Positions 6,291 through 8,781 of a stretch of 8,781 nucleotides of DNA are shown in pieces. This DNA comes from Acidobacteriota bacterium. GTDB taxonomy: Bacteria > Acidobacteriota > Blastocatellia > Pyrinomonadales > Pyrinomonadaceae. The position numbers were made by a program, and so were the translations under genes. Location: contig QHXH01000337.1 in NCBI GenBank assembly GCA_003222855.1, forward strand, positions 1 through 8,781, written 5' to 3'. The notes beneath the pieces are model-generated. The model saw only the letters and a list, made by a program, of their open reading frames with translations, was not told the origin of the DNA and did not search any database. Position 1 is the stretch's first letter, and every line of letters begins with the position of its first letter.

Positions 6291-6427
6291 GGAGTCAGTA
6301 CCCGAAGCGCGAGCGATCGGGACTGAAGCGCAAGCGTCCTCGCTTGCCGCGTTGTCTCTCCGACCAGTGATTGCAAGCGAGGACGCTTGCGCTCCAGTCC
6401 CGGTCCCTACCGCTCCGGTGCCACTCC
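6291..6427. repeat. Inverted REP pair (BIME), second REP family
   Basis: Two diverged copies of a roughly 55-60 bp element face each other. The inner arms 6318-6347 and 6373-6402 are reverse complements over 30 bp with one mismatch, around a 25-bp spacer. The outer parts (about 6291-6317 and 6403-6427) align at roughly three quarters identity, and each begins with GGAG (6291-6294, and rc of CTCC 6424-6427). Each copy also has its own small hairpin, GCAAGCG/CGCTTGC with a 4-nt loop (6330-6347 and 6373-6390). The left copy shares GTCAGTACC with the REP before greA. Together with the promoter and RBS above, this accounts for most of the gene-free stretch 6161-6462. Confidence 0.85.
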
Positions 6428-6462
6428 ATCCTGGAAATGATTTGATGACTGGGGCTATACGA

Positions 6463-7032
6463 ATGATTTGTGAAGCAAGCAAACGCTGCCTCATGAAGGC
6501 TGCTCTGTTCAGTTTCATGTTCTGTATTTCGAACATCGAGGCTCAACCAGAGTTTCTGCCAACGCCACCCGTGGATCATTCTTTGATCTACGTCCTCGAT
6601 CAGCAAAACAAACTAACGCCGTTGCCCTTTGAGACCGCGAGGACGCCGCTGCGACCGGAGCAGGTTGCGAAGAGCACGACGGCCAGTTACATCGAATTGA
6701 AAGGCGAGCATGCCGCGACGGTTCTGTCACCGACACAGCGAATTTTTCTGTTTACAGTCGATCGCGGCGGCGCCCATCCGCCGCTCCTGGTTTGGCTGAC
6801 GCCTCATCACGGCGCGCGGCGAGTGACTGCGATTGCCCAGCGCGGTATGGCCGGCTTTGCGATCTCATCTGCTGAAATTGTGCGCCCCGTACCTCGCGGA
6901 CTGGCGAAAAACGGCGATGAAGTTTTCATGGAGCTTCGTCCGCGCGTTTCGCTGATGCCGGGAGAATATGCGATTATTGGCAATGACCTGACCCGGGTCG
7001 CAACGTTTCGCGTGATGGCGGGGGCAAATTAG
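6463..7032 (+). CDS. Secreted protein of unknown function
   Basis: The likely protein is about 189 residues. It has an N-terminal signal peptide: Lys/Arg near residues 7-12, hydrophobic core about 13-23 (AALFSFMFCIS), and probable cleavage after Ala27 (NIEA before QPEF). The mature part looks beta-rich, with short hydrophobic strands (SLIYVLD, RIFLFTVDRG, LLVWLTPH, EVFMELRP, EYAIIGNDL) and a C-terminus TRVATFRVMAG, as in small beta-sandwich exported proteins. No catalytic motif or family is recognised. The frame stays open back to 6286, but that upstream part is translated BIME sequence, so I prefer ATG 6463 (GGGG at 6451-6454, 8-nt gap). ATG 6493 would also give a signal peptide, and the choice is uncertain. 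The gene lies 20 nt before the TlpA-like gene and may be cotranscribed with it. Confidence 0.75.
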   Translation: MICEASKRCLMKAALFSFMFCISNIEAQPEFLPTPPVDHSLIYVLDQQNKLTPLPFETARTPLRPEQVAKSTTASYIELKGEHAATVLSPTQRIFLFTVDRGGAHPPLLVWLTPHHGARRVTAIAQRGMAGFAISSAEIVRPVPRGLAKNGDEVFMELRPRVSLMPGEYAIIGNDLTRVATFRVMAGAN

Positions 7033-7052
7033 TTTTAGAAAGCAGGGTCTAC

Positions 7053-7760
7053 GTGGCTTCATCGAAAGATTCTTTAGCAAAAGAAAACGACAAGAGTTTA
7101 TCCACCGATGCCAATGCGAAGGACGCGTTTTGGACCCCGGGCCGCATCGCGATTACGCTGATCGCGACCGCGCTAATCGTCTGGTATGGCATTGCGGAGT
7201 GGCGTTCAAAAGGAGTCCAGCCCGCTAGCGGACCAGTGGCGAAGACAGCTCCTAAGACGGCGCCCGCCATTACAACAGCACCGCCGGCCTTCGTGCCATT
7301 GCCTGAACAGCTCCGCAACACGGCCCTGCACACGCTGGACGGCAGTTCGCTGAAGCTTGCGGATTTTTCCGACAAGGTTGTGGTGCTGAACATCTGGGCC
7401 ACCTGGTGCCAGCCATGTCGCCAGGAGATGCCTGAACTCGTAAAGATTAGTAATGAATACCAGTCGCGTGGGCTGGTTGTGCTGGGGCTGGCAACTACCT
7501 ACAACGAGCGCGATGATCAGCAGCATGTGAAAGATTACATCAAGGCGCAGAATGTTCCGTATCAGATCATCTGGGATGACGGCACGCTGTCCGGGCCATT
7601 GGTTGAAGCAGTCCAGGGCCGGTCAGTAATTCCCCAAAGTTTTGTCATCGCGCGCGATGGCCGAATCGTAAAGCATTTTACCGGCTTCAACGTTAATCAG
7701 ACCCCGCAGCTGATGCGGCAGGCGATCGAAGATGCCTTGAACGATAAAGGCAAGGCGTGA
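7053..7760 (+). CDS. Membrane-anchored TlpA/ResA-like thioredoxin-fold oxidoreductase
   Basis: This 235-residue protein has a cytoplasmic N-terminus of about 29 residues, one membrane segment (about 30-50, IAITLIATALIVWYGIAEW), a Pro/Ala/Thr-rich linker (55-85), and a thioredoxin-like domain from about 88. The active site is Trp118-Cys119-Gln-Pro-Cys122 in the family context NIWATWCQPCRQEMPEL. The cis-proline is Pro194 in VIPQSFVI, and the central insertion with GLATTYN and DDQQHVKDYI matches the AhpC/TSA-Redoxin branch typical of TlpA and ResA. Such proteins reduce disulfides on the outer face of the cytoplasmic membrane, for example in cytochrome c or cuproenzyme assembly. No such partner genes are visible, so the target is unknown. 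The start is GTG 7053, with a weak AGGG about 5 nt upstream. Confidence 0.93.
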   Translation: MASSKDSLAKENDKSLSTDANAKDAFWTPGRIAITLIATALIVWYGIAEWRSKGVQPASGPVAKTAPKTAPAITTAPPAFVPLPEQLRNTALHTLDGSSLKLADFSDKVVVLNIWATWCQPCRQEMPELVKISNEYQSRGLVVLGLATTYNERDDQQHVKDYIKAQNVPYQIIWDDGTLSGPLVEAVQGRSVIPQSFVIARDGRIVKHFTGFNVNQTPQLMRQAIEDALNDKGKA

Positions 7761-7762
7761 GC

Positions 7763-7807
7763 CAGTAGGCAGTAAGCAGTGCCCACTAAGCGGTGAGCAG
7801 TAGGCAG
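7763..7807 (+). repeat. Degenerate heptamer tandem repeat (CAGTAGG-type)
   Basis: Six consecutive 7-bp units read CAGTAGG, CAGTAAG, CAGTGCC, CACTAAG, CGGTGAG and CAGTAGG, ending with a partial CAG. The first and sixth units are identical. The block starts 2 bp after the TlpA-like stop codon and is followed directly by a REP. Short tandem heptamers in intergenic DNA are known from cyanobacterial genomes. Here the unit is degenerate, which suggests an old array. Confidence 0.7.
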
Positions 7808-7812
7808 GAGAG

Positions 7813-7839
7813 GTCAGTACCACCTGCGGTAGCGGGTGG
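7813..7839. repeat. Single REP palindrome upstream of greA
   Basis: GTCAGTACC (7813-7821) leads into an 8-bp stem with one G/T wobble, CCACCTGC 7820-7827 and GCGGGTGG 7832-7839, with loop GGTA. The GTCAGTACC lead is identical to 6294-6302 in the BIME upstream of the secreted-protein gene, so the two belong to one repeat family. GGAG occurs just upstream at 7807-7810. Confidence 0.75.
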
Positions 7840-7855
7840 GTAATCTCAATCGAAC

Positions 7856-7862
7856 AAAGAGG
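7856..7862 (+). promoter_or_regulatory. Shine-Dalgarno that selects the TTG start of greA
   Basis: AAAGAGG lies 6 nt before TTG 7869. No comparable SD precedes the in-frame GTG at 7836, which sits inside the REP stem. Confidence 0.65.
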
Positions 7863-7868
7863 CTCTCA

Positions 7869-8318
7869 TTGTCTTCAAGCGTAGAAGACGTCAAACAAAG
7901 ACTTCAGGCTGAACTCGACGAGCTCGAGAGCGAGTTGCGCGTTCATCTGCCCAGGGAAATCAAACGGGCGCGCGAGTTTGGCGATCTGCGCGAGAATTCG
8001 GAATACCAAACCGCTTTGCAACGTCAGACGATGGTTAAAGCGCGTATTCGCGAGTTGCGTCAGCGTATGAGCGAAGTTGCTTCGATCGATCTCTCGCGGA
8101 TCCCGCACGACAAAGCCGGCTACGGATCGACGCTCGTGCTTTATGACGCTGAGCGAGAAGAAGAGGTGACTTATCGTCTGGTGACGCCGGAAGAGAGCGA
8201 TCCCGCCGCCGGCTTCATTTCCACCGTATCGCCCATTGGCCGCAGCTTAATGGGCAAAGAAGAAGGCGATGAAGTTGTGGTCAGTATTCCTTCCGGTTCA
8301 CGGCGTTTTGAAAATTAG
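7869..8318 (+). CDS. greA: GreA/GreB-type transcript cleavage factor
   Basis: This is an elongation factor that enters the RNA polymerase secondary channel and stimulates cleavage of backtracked RNA. The N-terminal coiled-coil hairpin covers about residues 4-72. Its tip, FGDLRENSEY (residues 37-46), carries the conserved acidic residues Asp39 and Glu42 that act in the polymerase active centre. The C-terminal FKBP-like domain contains the family motif ISTVSPIGRSLMGKEEGDEV (118-136), close to the classical SPIGxALLGKxxGD. With the TTG start at 7869 the protein has 149 residues, slightly short of the usual 158, and begins at the expected place. The frame is open back to GTG 7836, but that extra stretch is REP sequence. 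Assignment to GreA rather than GreB rests on overall motif similarity. The gene stands alone, convergent with the hydroxylase gene. Confidence 0.9.
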   Translation: MSSSVEDVKQRLQAELDELESELRVHLPREIKRAREFGDLRENSEYQTALQRQTMVKARIRELRQRMSEVASIDLSRIPHDKAGYGSTLVLYDAEREEEVTYRLVTPEESDPAAGFISTVSPIGRSLMGKEEGDEVVVSIPSGSRRFEN

Positions 8319-8373
8319 AAGGCTGCGGACGTTGCCTGGCGAGGCCCAGAAGTAGTCGCTGTGAGCCCGAAAG

Positions 8374-8781
8374 CTAATCGCCGAATGAAATTCGACGCAC
8401 CTCGGCGAATGCCTGGGAACCGGCGTTGACTTGAATCAGATCGCGTAGCCATTCATTGACTTCACAGTCGATCACCAGGTGGACCCGTTCGGTAGTGCCG
8501 CGATTTCTGACTGAGTGAGGCAAGCTCAGATCCAGATACCAGCACTCGCCTTCTTTGATCTCTAATTGACGGCCACCGAGAAAGAAATCGACGTCGGCGT
8601 TGGTGACAACCGGAATATGCATGCGCACCTGGTCGTTTTCGAAACCAAGAGTGAAGTCCTCATGCTCCTTAATCGTCGAGCCCGGCGACAACCTCAGAAA
8701 GCGAACTGCTCGCACTGGACATTTGAAAGATGTCAGAGCAGTGCGTACGTAAGGACACCGCGTCATGACGGGTGTATCAAT
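8374..8781 (-). CDS. Aspartyl/asparaginyl beta-hydroxylase family protein, C-terminal part (5' end outside window)
   Basis: This is an Fe(II)/2-oxoglutarate-dependent oxygenase-like domain of the Asp_Arg_Hydrox family. Counting from the ATG at 8766, visible motifs are His35-Glu-Asp37 in KEHEDFTLGFEN, Arg48-x-His50 in VRMHIPVVTN, GGRQL, GECWYLDLSLPHSVRNRG with His84, and Arg94 in ERVHLVIDC. By family analogy His35, Asp37 and His84 are iron ligands and Arg94 binds 2-oxoglutarate. The frame is open upstream of that ATG to the window edge and reads IDTPV before MTRCPY. DTPxxxxCPY is a conserved block in relatives as I recall them, so the ATG is probably internal and the gene is truncated by the window. 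The stop is at 8374-8376, 55 nt from the end of greA on the opposite strand. The substrate is unknown. Confidence 0.85.
   Translation of the reverse strand: MDTPVMTRCPYVRTALTSFKCPVRAVRFLRLSPGSTIKEHEDFTLGFENDQVRMHIPVVTNADVDFFLGGRQLEIKEGECWYLDLSLPHSVRNRGTTERVHLVIDCEVNEWLRDLIQVNAGSQAFAEVRRISFGD

Noticed and set aside
6286..6462. GTG 6286 as start of the secreted protein
   Set aside because: The first 50 or so residues are translated BIME sequence, and a signal peptide starts only after ATG 6463 or 6493.
7836..7868. GTG 7836 as start of greA
   Set aside because: It lies within a REP stem without an SD. TTG 7869 has AAAGAGG at 6-nt spacing and gives the expected GreA N-terminus.

Overview
The window reads like a chromosomal segment of an Acidobacteriota-type bacterium, perhaps of the Blastocatellia/Pyrinomonadales kind. 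This is an inference from moderately high GC, many genes with weak or absent Shine-Dalgarno (SD) sequences, a multi-FHA ABC exporter, a long secreted TPR protein and abundant REP-type palindromes beside a REP-associated tyrosine transposase (RAYT). No rRNA, tRNA or CRISPR array was seen.

Layout. 1-441: 3' end of an unrecognised gene. 438-513: an inverted pair of REP palindromes filling the gap. 515-3717: a large ABC-2 exporter with three FHA domains, an ABC ATPase and a six-helix permease, broken into two frames at about 2312-2316 by an apparent loss of about 28 nt just before the H-loop. 3764-4012: a small coiled-coil protein. 4034-4591: a RAYT. 4569-4660: three REP palindromes between the RAYT and the convergent gene. 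4661-6160 (minus): an exported protein with about 11 TPRs. 6161-6462: its putative promoter and RBS, and a 137-bp inverted REP pair of a second family. 6463-7032: a secreted protein of unknown function. 7053-7760: a membrane-anchored TlpA-like thioredoxin. 7763-7839: a heptamer tandem repeat and a single REP. 7869-8318: a GreA-type transcript cleavage factor, probably with a TTG start. 8374-8781 (minus): an aspartyl/asparaginyl beta-hydroxylase family protein running off the right edge.

The genes do not form one pathway. The theme of the window is colonisation of intergenic space by REP palindromes. They occupy almost exactly the gaps between genes, supply or overlap stop codons, abut start codons, and create false upstream starts for two genes. 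The 438-513 and 4569-4660 palindromes share a design: a GTAG/GGAG-like tetranucleotide, usually C, then a stem with a 3-nt loop. Stem sequence differs between the two loci. This suggests the resident RAYT or its relatives recognise foot and shape more than stem sequence. The most consequential single observation is the lesion in the FHA-ABC exporter, which is either a recent null mutation or an assembly error.
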